DNA of 64,000 bases. Origin: Caballeronia jiangsuensis. GTDB lineage: Bacteria > Pseudomonadota > Gammaproteobacteria > Burkholderiales > Burkholderiaceae. The translations under genes were made by a program, and so were the position numbers. Where the stretch lies: positions 1 through 64,000 of the forward strand of contig JFHF01000044.1 in assembly GCA_000648925.1 (NCBI GenBank). The letters are read 5' to 3'. The notes beneath the pieces are model-generated. The model was given only the letters and a program-made list of their open reading frames with translations. It was not told the DNA's origin and did no database searches. This document shows positions 26,047 through 34,632 of this stretch, in pieces (the first letter of the stretch is position 1; the number at the start of each line of letters is the position of its first letter).

Positions 26047-27720
26047 ATGATCATGATTCGTTTAAGTGTGGCCGACTCGCGGCGTGAGTCGATGGAATAT
26101 GACGTCGTGATCGTTGGCGGTGGCCCGGCTGGACTGTCGGCGGCCATCCGGCTCAAGCAACTTGCACAGGAAAAGGGCGTCGAAATCGGGGTCTGCGTGC
26201 TCGAAAAAGGCTCGGAAATCGGCGCGCATATTCTTTCCGGCGCGGTGATGGACCCGCGCGGTCTCAATGAACTGATCCCCGACTGGAAGGAAAAAGGCGC
26301 GCCTCTTGACGTGGAAGTCAGCGAGGACCGGTTCCTGTTCCTGACGCAGAACAGCGCGAAGCAAGTGCCCAACTGGCTCCTGCCGGACAACTTCAAGAAC
26401 CACGGCAACTATGTGATCAGTCTCGCGAACGTCGCGCGATGGCTCGGTCAGCAGGCGGAAGCACTGGGCGTCGAGATTTTCCCGGGTTTTCCCGCAGCCG
26501 AAGTGCTCTATAAAGACGATGGTTCGGTGCGCGGCGTGGTGACGGGCAACATGGGCGTCGGCAAGGACGGCCAGCCGACTGAAAATTTCCAGCTCGGCAT
26601 GGAGTTGCACGCGAAGTACACGCTCTTTTGCGAAGGCGCGCGCGGTCATCTCGGCCGCCAACTCACTGACAAGTTCAAGCTGCGCAAGGACGTCGATCCG
26701 CAGGTGTACGGCCTCGGCATCAAGGAACTGTGGGAGATCGATCCGCAAAAACACAAGCAGGGTTTGGTGATCCACACTGCCGGCTGGCCGCTGGAAAGCG
26801 ATACCTACGGCGGCTCGTTCTTGTATCACATGGATAACAACCAGGTCGTGGTCGGCTTTGTCGTCGGGCTGGGGTATTCGAATCCGTATCTGTCACCGTT
26901 CGAGGAGTTTCAGCGCTACAAGACACATTCGTCCATCCGCTGGTTTCTCGAAGGCGGCAAGCGTATTTCCTACGGCGCTCGGACGATTGCGGCGGGCGGC
27001 TTGGTCTCGCTACCGAAGCTGGTGTTTCCGGGCGGTGCGCTGGTCGGCTGCGATGCGGGGTTCCTCAATGCATCGCGAATCAAGGGCTCGCATGCGGCGA
27101 TCAAGACCGGCAAGCTCGCCGCCGAAGCCGCGTTCGATGCCGTTCAAGCCGGCCGTCAGAACGACGAACTCACCGCCTACCCCGAAGCCTTCGAAAGCTC
27201 TTGGCTCAAGACCGAGCTCTATCGCGCGCGCAACTTCAAACAGTGGATGAGCAAGGGCCTGTACACGGGAACCTTCATGGTCGGACTGGAGCAGAAAGTG
27301 ATGGGCGGCAACGTGCCGTGGACGCTGCATCACCGGCACGCGGATTACGAGACGCTAAAACCAGCGTCGCAATGCAAGCCGATCGTCTATCCGAAGCCGG
27401 ACGGAAAGCTGACGTTCGATCGCTTGTCGTCGGTGTTCATCTCAAATACGAATCACGAGGAGAATCAGCTGGCGCACCTGACGCTGAAAGATCCATCGGT
27501 GCCGGTGAACGTGAACCTGCATACCTATGCGGGTCCGGAAAGCCGCTACTGCCCGGCCGCCGTGTATGAATTCGTCAAGACCGACGACGGCAACGAACGC
27601 CTGCAGATCAACGCGCAGAACTGCGTCCACTGCAAGACGTGCGACATCAAGGACCCGACGCAGAACATCGTCTGGGTGACGCCGGAAGGCGGCGGCGGCC
27701 CCAACTACCCAAACATGTAA
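26047..27720 (+). CDS. etfD: electron transfer flavoprotein-ubiquinone oxidoreductase
   Basis: A 557-residue ETF-QO, which passes electrons from reduced ETF into the quinone pool at the inner membrane. It has an N-terminal FAD motif 'YDVVIVGGGPAGLSAAIRLKQ' (about residues 18-38) and 'VLEKGSEIGAHILSGAVMDP'. The C-terminal [4Fe-4S] domain has 'YCPAAVYEF', 'NCVHCKTCDIKDPTQNIVWV' and 'GGGGPNYPNM'. Starts at 26047 or 26053 are both possible. Codon use here is more GC-rich and regular than in the flanking terpene genes, as in a core gene. It completes the path acyl-CoA dehydrogenase, EtfBA, ETF-QO, quinone within one region. Confidence 0.97.
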   Translation: MIMIRLSVADSRRESMEYDVVIVGGGPAGLSAAIRLKQLAQEKGVEIGVCVLEKGSEIGAHILSGAVMDPRGLNELIPDWKEKGAPLDVEVSEDRFLFLTQNSAKQVPNWLLPDNFKNHGNYVISLANVARWLGQQAEALGVEIFPGFPAAEVLYKDDGSVRGVVTGNMGVGKDGQPTENFQLGMELHAKYTLFCEGARGHLGRQLTDKFKLRKDVDPQVYGLGIKELWEIDPQKHKQGLVIHTAGWPLESDTYGGSFLYHMDNNQVVVGFVVGLGYSNPYLSPFEEFQRYKTHSSIRWFLEGGKRISYGARTIAAGGLVSLPKLVFPGGALVGCDAGFLNASRIKGSHAAIKTGKLAAEAAFDAVQAGRQNDELTAYPEAFESSWLKTELYRARNFKQWMSKGLYTGTFMVGLEQKVMGGNVPWTLHHRHADYETLKPASQCKPIVYPKPDGKLTFDRLSSVFISNTNHEENQLAHLTLKDPSVPVNVNLHTYAGPESRYCPAAVYEFVKTDDGNERLQINAQNCVHCKTCDIKDPTQNIVWVTPEGGGGPNYPNM

Positions 27721-28095
27721 AGGGGATTTCATTTCTCAGTTGGCGCGAAGAGCCGACCGGGCCAGAAGGTTTCCCCGACATCGTCAACCGTCGGACTGCA
27801 CATAAGGGTAGCCGACCGACGTGGCAACTGGCAGGGGAACAGGGAAACGGAGCGCGACCAATTTGAAGCTCGGGGCGATACTTTGCTACCGGCGCTACCA
27901 TCGTACCGATCACGAAGATCTGGAACGCGGCAATTGCTGGTTGCGAAGGGAGGTCGCGGTCATGCTGCAACGCCTTAAAGTACCAAGCGAAGCCGAATCA
28001 AAGCTATCGAGCTCAAGCGCATGAGCACAACTCAATGAGTCTCAGAATATCGTTATTTGTTTGCACCTCCTTTGAGCCGAGCGAGTGGCATATGG
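27721..28095. other. intergenic stretch between convergent genes
   Basis: About 375 bp between the ETF-QO stop and the end of the convergent TetR gene. Frames here are short, lack ribosome-binding sites and show no family resemblance. No hairpin with T run was identified. Confidence 0.4.
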
Positions 28096-28746
28096 TCAGT
28101 CGTCAGCCCTACTGAGTCCGCTCCATACGACCTTGACAGCATTGCGGTATGTCTTCAATTTTGAAGCGCTGTCGTTACTCCACCGAAGGAAGACGACCAA
28201 GCCTTCCAGGCTCGACATGATTAGTGCGCCGCGCAACTCGCGTTCGGCACTCGATAACTGTGGATTGATCTCGCCGACAAGCTCTGCAAACAGCCGCGTG
28301 AACTGTTTTTGCATCTCCACGACGACGTCCCGCGCGAATGGTTCGTGCAACGCCAAGCCCCAACTTTCGAAGATAGAAGCGGGGAGACCTGGTTTAATGA
28401 GTTCCACGAAAGCATCGTCGACGATTGTTTCGAGCCGAGCTTGCGGGGAGTGGCTTTTGTTTTCCGCGAAGTGTCGGAAGCGCTCGAGATACCGCCTGGA
28501 GATTTCTTCGATCGTGGCGCGCAACAGTGCTTCGCGGCTCGGAAAATAGTGCTGTAACGTGCTCAGGCGAATGCCCGCATCATTGGCAACGCGGTTGATG
28601 GTGTACCCGGCGTAACCTGCCGCGATTAGCACATTGATCGAGACGTCGATGATTTCGGGCACCCGGCTCTGCCGGTTGCCGCGCCGTTTCACGGGGTCGA
28701 CGATCGATTGTTCAAGCATCGCCGCCGAAGTGAGCAATTTCTTCAT
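28096..28746 (-). CDS. TetR/AcrR-family regulator
   Basis: A 216-residue regulator. The DNA-binding unit is at about residues 25-70 ('RVPEIIDVSINVLIAAGYAGY', 'INRVANDAGIRLSTLQHYFPSREALLRA'). The rest is the helical effector domain. GGAG lies at proper distance before ATG 28746. It is convergent with ETF-QO and far from the catabolic promoters, so the target is not evident. It could control the terpene genes, the catA region or an unrelated function. No ligand can be inferred from sequence. Confidence 0.88.
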   Translation of the reverse strand: MKKLLTSAAMLEQSIVDPVKRRGNRQSRVPEIIDVSINVLIAAGYAGYTINRVANDAGIRLSTLQHYFPSREALLRATIEEISRRYLERFRHFAENKSHSPQARLETIVDDAFVELIKPGLPASIFESWGLALHEPFARDVVVEMQKQFTRLFAELVGEINPQLSSAERELRGALIMSSLEGLVVFLRWSNDSASKLKTYRNAVKVVWSGLSRADD

Positions 28747-29151
28747 CTTTACTCCATCTTGGACATTGTCTCGCTACTGGCTCAATTTCCCACCCGGTAA
28801 TGAACCTTGTCGGCGGGACGAGAAAAAGTGCGCGCTGTAGGTCTCGACCCGCATCGCCTGTCGTTCCACCAGACACAAATGTTCCTCACATTGCATCTTA
28901 ATAGGTTGAATAACCGAAAAAAAGTATTGGTTTAGCTCTGGGTGATGGCTAGGCCGGCCGTCAAGTCCACCGCCAGCGCGCATCCCGTCGGAAGCTCCTA
29001 AATCTATCGTTTACCCTCAACATCCACGTAACGGTTGATTTATAGGTTGTACAACCTATAATTGGAGCATGGTTACAGGGCGAAACGCAGAAGCGTCCGG
29101 TCATTCTTTCAGTGGCAGGACGGTGGCGTAGCCCGGTGATAGGAGATTGAG
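28747..29151. other. intergenic region containing a long perfect palindrome
   Basis: About 405 bp between the TetR start and the small ORF at 29152. The only notable element is the 22 bp palindrome at 29040-29061, listed separately. No gene is supported. Confidence 0.4.
29040..29061. promoter_or_regulatory. 22 bp perfect palindrome, likely operator
   Basis: The half-site TTATAGGTTGT is followed directly by its exact reverse complement, with no spacer and no mismatch over 22 bp. The central GTTGTACAAC resembles operators of GntR/FCD or TetR dimers. It lies 91 bp before the small ORF at 29152 and about 300 bp from the divergent TetR gene start. Which protein binds it is unknown. Confidence 0.6.
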
Positions 29152-29400
29152 ATGAACTCCGGTGAGAAGTCATTGCGTTTGCTGGTCGGCAAGTGGTTCG
29201 GACTTGCTGCCGCGGTGCCGGTGCACGTGATGGAGTTCAGTCGCACTCCATCCGATCGGAGGCGCTTTGTGCGCGTCGGCGTGGCGCGGCCGCAGGGACG
29301 CTTAACTATAGTTTTCTTCCGGCACGATGACGGTTCCTGGAACGTTTTCCCGCCAATGGCGAACACACCGGCGATGCGTCCTTACCGATTCGCGGCCTGA
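29152..29400 (+). CDS. conserved-looking small protein, 82 aa
   Basis: An 82-residue protein preceded by a strong ribosome-binding site (AGGAGA, 29140-29145). The sequence 'RRFVRVGVARPQGRLTIVFFRHDDGSWNVFPP' looks like a small beta-sheet protein. It has no signal peptide, membrane segment or Cys pair. The palindrome 91 bp upstream suggests regulated expression. I do not recognise the family. Confidence 0.5.
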   Translation: MNSGEKSLRLLVGKWFGLAAAVPVHVMEFSRTPSDRRRFVRVGVARPQGRLTIVFFRHDDGSWNVFPPMANTPAMRPYRFAA

Positions 29401-29579
29401 GCGGCGGACGGTACTCTTGCCATGTTTACGGTTGGTGCGGCTCTTAGTAGCCTCACCGAAGGCGAGCAGACGCTCAGCGGTTCGTCCATCTCTCGCATGG
29501 ACTCTGCGATAAGAGCAATAACGTCTATACCCGAAATAGGCCGGTGATTCCTTCGCGTCGACTTCAACAAGGGGTGGTT

Positions 29580-29795
29580 ATGCTAGATCGTTTACATTCG
29601 ATCGTTTTGCCCGCGTCTCGAGGCGTCGGACCCGACGATTCTACGTCCGTCGCAGAAGATCAATGCCGCGTAGCCATTCTTGTCCGGCTTGAGGAGATCA
29701 ACTCTTGTTGGCTTGGCGCGCGTATTGCGATTACTGCGACGGCGGTGTTATGCGTCCTAGGCATCGGCATACTGAATGCTGGATCGGTCATTTGA
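29580..29795 (+). CDS. possible small membrane protein, 71 aa
   Basis: A frame with AGGGGTGG just before ATG 29580. It encodes a charged N-terminal half and one hydrophobic C-terminal segment ('IAITATAVLCVLGIGIL') that would form a single membrane helix. Nothing is recognised. The good ribosome-binding site and the clean helix are the only support. Confidence 0.3.
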   Translation: MLDRLHSIVLPASRGVGPDDSTSVAEDQCRVAILVRLEEINSCWLGARIAITATAVLCVLGIGILNAGSVI

Positions 29796-30302
29796 GACGC
29801 TACCGACCTGCGACCTATGGTAAGGGGCATAAGACAACTCGCCTGTACGCGGGCGATGGCCGCCCATGCTTCATCAATACTACCGCCGGCAACATGTGAT
29901 CGTCCTCGCGTCGCGGGGACTAGCGCTCGCTTCGGTCAATAAGATGGGCTGCCTTTATTCATTTATTCAAGCGCACCCCACCGGATTTTGCAGCACTTTA
30001 CTCCAAGGGTCCCTTCCAGTTGCTATAGCTGACGGCTAAGAGGAGGCTGGGCAATGTGCATTCGCTGGGCTGCCCGCGTGAAATTGCGTTCCTCGGCTAT
30101 AAAGACAAAATAGCGAAGATGCCGCGGCTCCATCTCAATACCTCCTGGATATGGCCCGATACTAAATCAGTGTTGGACGGGTCTTTCGGGCGTCCAGTAT
30201 TCTTCATTCACACCTCCAGTTTCAGCACCAGATTAGACTTACTAAACATATCAGGTTCGGGGTCGAATCAAGGCTTTACCCCCGGAAATAGGAGCAGACG
30301 TC
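29796..30302. other. intergenic stretch upstream of catA
   Basis: About 500 bp with no supported gene. The catA promoter should lie in the last 150 bp ('tagacttactaaacatatcag', A+T-rich). No LysR-type regulator gene (catR/catM) neighbours catA, so regulation is not visible here. Confidence 0.4.
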
Positions 30303-31238
30303 ATGAGCGTGAAAGTGTTCGATACGAAGGAAGTGCAGGACCTGCTGAAGGCCGCCGCCAATCTGGGTAGCCAGGACGGCAATCCTCGCGCCAAGCAGAT
30401 TGTCCAGCGTCTCCTGGGCGATCTGTTCAAGGCCATCGACGAACTCGACATGACGCCCGATGAAATCTGGGCCGGCGTCCACTATTTCAACAAGCTCGGC
30501 CAGGACGGCGAAGCCGCGTTGCTCGCTGCCGGCCTTGGGCTGGAGAAGTATCTGGACATCCGCATGGACGCCGCCGACCGCGAAGCCGACATCAACGGCA
30601 GCACGCCGCGCACGATCGAAGGTCCGCTGTATGTCGCCGGTGCGCCGGTGCGCGAAGGCGTATCGAAGATCGACCTCGACCCCGATGCGCATTCCGGCCC
30701 GCTGGTGATTCACGGCACAGTGACCGGCCCCGACGGCAAGCCCGTCGCCGATGCAGTCGTCGAATGCTGGCACGCCAACTCGAAGGGCTTCTATTCGCAC
30801 TTCGACCCGACCGGCGCGCAAAGCGAGTTCAATCTGCGCGGTGCGGTCAAGACGGGGGCCGACGGCAAGTACGAATTCCGCACGCTCATGCCGGTGGGTT
30901 ACGGCTGCCCGCCGCACGGCGCGACGCAGCAACTGCTGAACGTGCTCGCCCGCCACGGCAACCGTCCGGCGCACGTGCACTTCTTCGTGATCACCGACAA
31001 GTACCGCAAGCTGACGACGCAGATCAACATCGAAGGCGATCCGCTGATCTGGGACGACTTCGCGTACGCCACCCGCGAAGACCTGATTCCGCACGTGGTC
31101 GAAAAGAACGGCGGCACGGCGCTCGGCATGAAGGCCGACCCGTACAAGGACATCGAGTTCAACTTCGAGTTGACTCCGCTGGTTCAGGGCAAGGACAACC
31201 AGCTCGTCAATCGCCTGCGTGCGTCAGCCCCGACGTAA
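30303..31238 (+). CDS. catA: catechol 1,2-dioxygenase
   Basis: A 311-residue intradiol dioxygenase that opens catechol to cis,cis-muconate in the beta-ketoadipate pathway. The iron(III) ligands fall exactly where the family has them: Y164 ('GFYSHFDP'), Y200 ('PVGYGCPP'), H224 and H226 ('RPAHVHFFV'). The N-terminal helical linker/dimer domain is present ('DEIWAGVHYFNKLGQDGE'). AGGAGCAG precedes the ATG. catB and catC are not in the window, so catA stands alone and could serve a peripheral pathway. GC-rich, regular codon use contrasts with the flanking intergenic DNA. Confidence 0.96.
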   Translation: MSVKVFDTKEVQDLLKAAANLGSQDGNPRAKQIVQRLLGDLFKAIDELDMTPDEIWAGVHYFNKLGQDGEAALLAAGLGLEKYLDIRMDAADREADINGSTPRTIEGPLYVAGAPVREGVSKIDLDPDAHSGPLVIHGTVTGPDGKPVADAVVECWHANSKGFYSHFDPTGAQSEFNLRGAVKTGADGKYEFRTLMPVGYGCPPHGATQQLLNVLARHGNRPAHVHFFVITDKYRKLTTQINIEGDPLIWDDFAYATREDLIPHVVEKNGGTALGMKADPYKDIEFNFELTPLVQGKDNQLVNRLRASAPT

Positions 31239-31273
31239 ATCGCTCGACGCGGCGGCGCAACCAAGAAGGCAAG

Positions 31274-31477
31274 TTGGAGAATCTACTTCCCGTGGGACAA
31301 CTACTTAAAAACATATATGAAGTGGAAGAGGTGCCGCGTGGTACCGCGGTTTTCTGCGGAACTAAAACGGTGATTGGAAAACTGGAACCTGCTCGGCTTT
31401 TTGAAATGGAACTGTTCGATCCGGTGCTAGGCAGAAGTCTTCGTCACAAGTATGAAGTCCATGAACTTGAAAACTGA
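31274..31477 (+). CDS. small hypothetical protein, 67 aa (TTG start)
   Basis: A short protein starting at TTG 31274 with GAAGG just upstream, 35 bp after catA. It reads 'LLPVGQLLKNIYEVEEVPRGTA', 'FCGTKTVIGKLEPARLFEMEL' and ends 'HKYEVHELEN'. It is acidic and looks like a compact alpha/beta protein with no membrane segment. The codon pattern is coding-like. Family and role are unknown; co-transcription with catA is likely from the spacing. Confidence 0.5.
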   Translation: MENLLPVGQLLKNIYEVEEVPRGTAVFCGTKTVIGKLEPARLFEMELFDPVLGRSLRHKYEVHELEN

Positions 31478-31645
31478 AAGCTTGTCGAGCCAATCCCTGT
31501 AGCCGCAGGGTTTTCTAGCCTAGACGGCGCCTGTTAGCGATGCAACGCTTCGGTGTTCACGGCGACAGCAAATACCAAACCGAATGAAGGCTGCCCAGCG
31601 ACGACAATCAGGTTGGCCTCCGGAATCAGATAGGGAGTTATCGAG

Positions 31646-32128
31646 GTGAGTGAGTCCACACAAGCGCGTACATATGACACGCAACCGGTACCAACGTCTG
31701 ACCATTCTTTCGTTTGGTCCGATGCGCGTCTCCTGGGCTACACGCTCATGGATGAGGTACACAAAGAGTTCTACACAGTCGCCCTTGCGCTCGTGACATG
31801 CGACGACGAGACCGCCGCCGCAGCCATAGACGAGTTCGAGAAGCACGCAGTTGGCCATTTCGATCAGGAAGATGAGTGGATGAGGTCGACAGACTTCCCG
31901 CCACGCGATTGCCACATCGAACAGCATGCTGCTGTCTTGAAATCGGTGAGAGAAGTCAAGGAAGCGGTTGCCGAAGGGCAAGCCGGCGCTGAAGTCGTTC
32001 GCGACCTCGGTGTGCATCTCTTTGAGTGGTTCCCAGGGCACGCAGACTACCTTGACTCCGCTCTGGCAGCATGGATGACAAAGCGGACCACTGGTGGGAG
32101 GCCGGTTGTATTCAGGCGAAAGATTTGA
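31646..32128 (+). CDS. bacteriohemerythrin
   Basis: A 160-residue di-iron oxygen-binding protein. The hemerythrin ligands are all in place: H39 ('MDEVHKEF'), H71 and E75 ('GHFDQEDEW'), H90 and H94 ('CHIEQHAAV'), and H132 and D137 ('GHADYLDSAL'). Translation starts at GTG 31646 after GGGAG. Such proteins bind O2 reversibly in the cytoplasm and may deliver or sense oxygen. The neighbourhood of several O2-consuming enzymes (catechol dioxygenase, P450, Rieske oxygenases) makes an oxygen-supply role attractive but unproven. The first 20 residues are an extra, probably flexible tail. Confidence 0.92.
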   Translation: MSESTQARTYDTQPVPTSDHSFVWSDARLLGYTLMDEVHKEFYTVALALVTCDDETAAAAIDEFEKHAVGHFDQEDEWMRSTDFPPRDCHIEQHAAVLKSVREVKEAVAEGQAGAEVVRDLGVHLFEWFPGHADYLDSALAAWMTKRTTGGRPVVFRRKI

Positions 32129-32466
32129 CCCACGCTTGATCTTGCAGATTTCAGCGGCACAGAGGGCCGGCGAAATCTTACTGGATATCAATTAGCATTA
32201 CAGATAAATTCCTTTGTGACAATTGCGACATAAATCTCCGATATTGCAGGCGTTATACAGGCGTCGCATTTCAGACCAACATACCCGCCCTAAATGCCTC
32301 CGTGGAAGTGTGCTCCAAGCGAGTCATGCAAAGTCGATAAACAAACCGGTGCAACCAATCTTGGGCCAGCGGTCCAACGACTGCTTCTGGCCGAGCTCAT
32401 CGACGGTCCTATGAGCCTGACCCACGTCGACTACAGTCAATCAAACGGGCAGCAGCGCCTTCATCG
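32129..32466. other. intergenic stretch between convergent genes
   Basis: About 340 bp between the hemerythrin stop and the end of the convergent flavoprotein gene. No gene, terminator or repeat is convincingly seen. Confidence 0.4.
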
Positions 32467-33738
32467 TCAACCTTCCGCCAGGTACCGGTGCACGAACGTT
32501 ACGGCCATTGCGCCCTCGCCAACCGCCGACGCACAGCGTTTCACGGCGCCACGACGAACGTCACCTACAGCGAAGATGCCAGGAACATTGGTCTCCAGAT
32601 AATATGGATCACGATCGAGAGGCCAGTTGGGCGGCGGGCGCCCATCACGAAGCAGGTCCGGACCCGTGATCAGATAACCACGTTCGTCGCGCATAACCCC
32701 CATTTCTGGCGCCCATTCGGTACGCGGCACGCCGCCGATACAGACAAACAGCCATTGAGTGGCAGCACTGCGCTCCTGCCCTGTGTTTCTATCCTTGAGC
32801 GTTATCGCCTGAAGCTGAGCGTTCCCATCCAGCCCCGTCACTTCGGTTCGCGTGAGTACCTCCACCTTTGTGGCAGCACGAATGCGATCAATCAGGTATC
32901 GCGAGAGCGAGCGCTCCAGCGAGTCGCCACGGACGACGACACTGACCTTCGAGGCGAAGGCAGCAAAATGCATTGCCGCTTGCCCTGCCGAGTTTCCACC
33001 ACCGACGACGAATACGTGCTCACTCCTGGTAAGCGAAGCTTCACTCACTCCGGCGCCATAGTACAACCCGGCTCCGATGTACTCCTCCTCCTTCGGCAAA
33101 CCGAGGTGTGCGTATTCAACGCCGGTCGCACAGATCGAAGAGCGCGAGACAATCCTTGTGTCGTCGGAAAGGTAGCCTCTCTGCAGCTTCCCCGGCAGAA
33201 GTTCGCCACCGACTCCTTCACGCCTAAGAATCTCGGTTCCAAATCGGCACGCCTGCTCCCTTGCTCGTTCGGCCAGTTCCGCTCCGCTGATTCCTTTAGG
33301 AAGTCCAAGGTAGTTCTCAATCTTCGAACTGCTGCCGGCTTGCCCGCCGATAGCCGAGCGCTCGATCAGAACAGTCTTGAGGCCGTCAGAAGAAGCATAA
33401 ACAGCGGCACTCAAACCTGCCAGACCCGCGCCGTAAATTGCAAGATCGTACTCGACACGCGACGGAGCGAGGAACCAGCCGAGCCGCTCCGTAATCTGGC
33501 GTACGGTTGGGGCCTCGATTCGGCTGCCATCCGAAAATACACAAACCGGCAGGCGCGGATCATGGAGATGCTCAACGCCTGCCTGCGAGCGCGCCTCTTC
33601 GTCAGTCGTAAGCTGAACCCATTCGAAGGGTACGTCGCTGCGATGAAGAAAATCGCGAATCGTGTACGCCATCGACGAGCCAACCCGGCCGATGATTCTG
33701 ACAATTGGAGCTGATGTAGTCTCTGACTTAGCCGGCAT
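32467..33738 (-). CDS. thioredoxin-reductase-like flavoprotein lacking the redox CxxC
   Basis: A 423-residue protein with a thioredoxin/glutaredoxin-like N-terminal segment of about 80 residues ('MAYTIRDFLHRSDVPFEWVQL', 'PVCVFSDGSRIEAPTVRQITERL'), then a thioredoxin-reductase module. FAD motif: 'YDLAIYGAGLAGLSAAVYAS'. NADP motif: 'VFVVGGGNSAGQAAMHFA'. 'GIFAVGDVRRGAVKRCASAVGEGA' is the C-terminal FAD motif. The usual CxxC in the NADP domain is absent, so it cannot reduce thioredoxin in the standard way. This architecture is known from proteins once annotated as fused reductases. ATG 33738 is chosen for its GGGAGAC ribosome-binding site. Function unknown; a redox or signalling role is possible. 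Confidence 0.8.
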   Translation of the reverse strand: MPAKSETTSAPIVRIIGRVGSSMAYTIRDFLHRSDVPFEWVQLTTDEEARSQAGVEHLHDPRLPVCVFSDGSRIEAPTVRQITERLGWFLAPSRVEYDLAIYGAGLAGLSAAVYASSDGLKTVLIERSAIGGQAGSSSKIENYLGLPKGISGAELAERAREQACRFGTEILRREGVGGELLPGKLQRGYLSDDTRIVSRSSICATGVEYAHLGLPKEEEYIGAGLYYGAGVSEASLTRSEHVFVVGGGNSAGQAAMHFAAFASKVSVVVRGDSLERSLSRYLIDRIRAATKVEVLTRTEVTGLDGNAQLQAITLKDRNTGQERSAATQWLFVCIGGVPRTEWAPEMGVMRDERGYLITGPDLLRDGRPPPNWPLDRDPYYLETNVPGIFAVGDVRRGAVKRCASAVGEGAMAVTFVHRYLAEG

Positions 33739-33924
33739 GGTCGTCTCCCTGCGTGCGGCTTGCCTGCGCGCAAGCGCGGTCCAGCGCGGTTTTTGGCTTC
33801 CGCGACACTTCACTTCCGTAGCTCATGTTACCCCGTTCCCTCTTACGACTTCGAGGCGCGCGCTGCGCCGTCTGCCCCATGCCGTCCTCAGTCCCTGCTG
33901 AAAAGGGGTTATCGTACTTTCCGT

Positions 33925-34300
33925 GCAAAATCTGAATTAGAAAGGACTTGCATTGCCATTTGTTCGACGCGGCGGGGAAGGCATTCACGAGGAAAGATCA
34001 CGCCAGGGAAGGCCTCACGCCCCAACCTAGTCATTCGCGGCTATCGTTTCGCTGCGCTTGATCCCAATTCGCCACTCTCCCTCAGTACTTCTCCCAACGA
34101 GATACTGCTTGCAGCGACGTACTTTTTCCCTATACAGTCTGGTATACCAGCAATGAACTCTAGCGAACCAACATAGAGTGGATCTTTCAACCGGCACCTG
34201 TTGGACGACCGGGGCACGCATGCCATTGCCACAACGTGCACTGGCGTACTACCAGTGCCTTTCAAACGACTGGTTCAAGCCAAGGCCCTTTAACGTGCTT
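33925..34300 (+). pseudogene. decayed copy of the gntR end, operator and ndmC start
   Basis: In broken frames this stretch encodes the last part of an FCD-type GntR protein: 'DLHCHLFDA' and 'RKDHAREGL' match 'DEHSHLVDC' and 'KKDAAAAKAL' of the intact gene at 55.2 kb, followed by 'NLVIRGYRFAAL' (intact: NLVIRGYRFDAL). The non-coding DNA that follows (34090-34180) aligns base by base with 55911-56003, including 'cccaac.aga', the T tract, the perfect operator, and 'gcgaaccaa'. After it, 'LLDDRGTHAIA' and 'VLPVPFKRLV' faintly recall the NdmC start. So a second gntR-ndmC junction once existed upstream of the ABC transporter and has decayed. Confidence 0.7.
34139..34150. promoter_or_regulatory. GntR-type operator CTGGTATACCAG (relic site)
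   Basis: A perfect 12 bp palindrome identical to those before ndmB and ndmC, lying in the decayed junction and 480 bp before the ABC transporter. A degenerate half-copy (TATACCAG, ending at 34595) lies 38 bp before the ABC start. The relic may still bind the regulator. Confidence 0.7.
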
Positions 34301-34520
34301 CGCGTCTTCGTGCAGCAAGCGATGAAGGGAGTGTATTGCTCTGCCGTTAATGCTTGTGTCGGCAAAGGCAATGAGCACCCGGGTCAGTTTCGACCGACGA
34401 CTATCGTCGGTTGAGCTGCTATGGAATTGACGGCTACGGTACGGGCGTCGCCGGCAACCGAATCTCGCAAGTGAGACTGTGACAGTGGCCTCATCTATGT
34501 GCAACCGTACGCCAGACAAT

Positions 34521-34538
34521 TTGTATTCCATAATACAA
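34521..34538. promoter_or_regulatory. inverted repeat upstream of the ABC transporter
   Basis: TTGTATT-ccat-AATACAA, two perfect 7 bp arms with a 4 bp spacer, lies 95 bp before the ABC ATPase start. The form suits a dimeric repressor different from the GntR protein of the ndm cluster. The cognate regulator is unknown. Confidence 0.55.
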
Positions 34539-34632
34539 ACCGTCGCTTCGTGCTGGTAGATTTGTAGAAGTCGAGGACCGGTAACTTTATACCAGCCTTG
34601 CCGAGTCGGTGGCCAGGCGTTAAGGAATCTTA

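Noticed and set aside
30764..31477. 237-codon frame overlapping catA and running to 31477
   Set aside because: Only its last 67 codons, after the catA stop, look coding. The first part is catA in another frame. I kept the short ORF from TTG 31274.
32488..33714. 408-codon forward frame opposite the thioredoxin-reductase-like gene
   Set aside because: It is antisense to an intact flavoprotein gene with Rossmann motifs and has no recognisable domains.
34440..34632. possible xanthine-type riboswitch in the ABC leader
   Set aside because: The leader has several short complementary segments, but I could not fit a known purine or xanthine riboswitch fold by eye. A covariance-model search (NMT1/xanthine and purine models) would decide.
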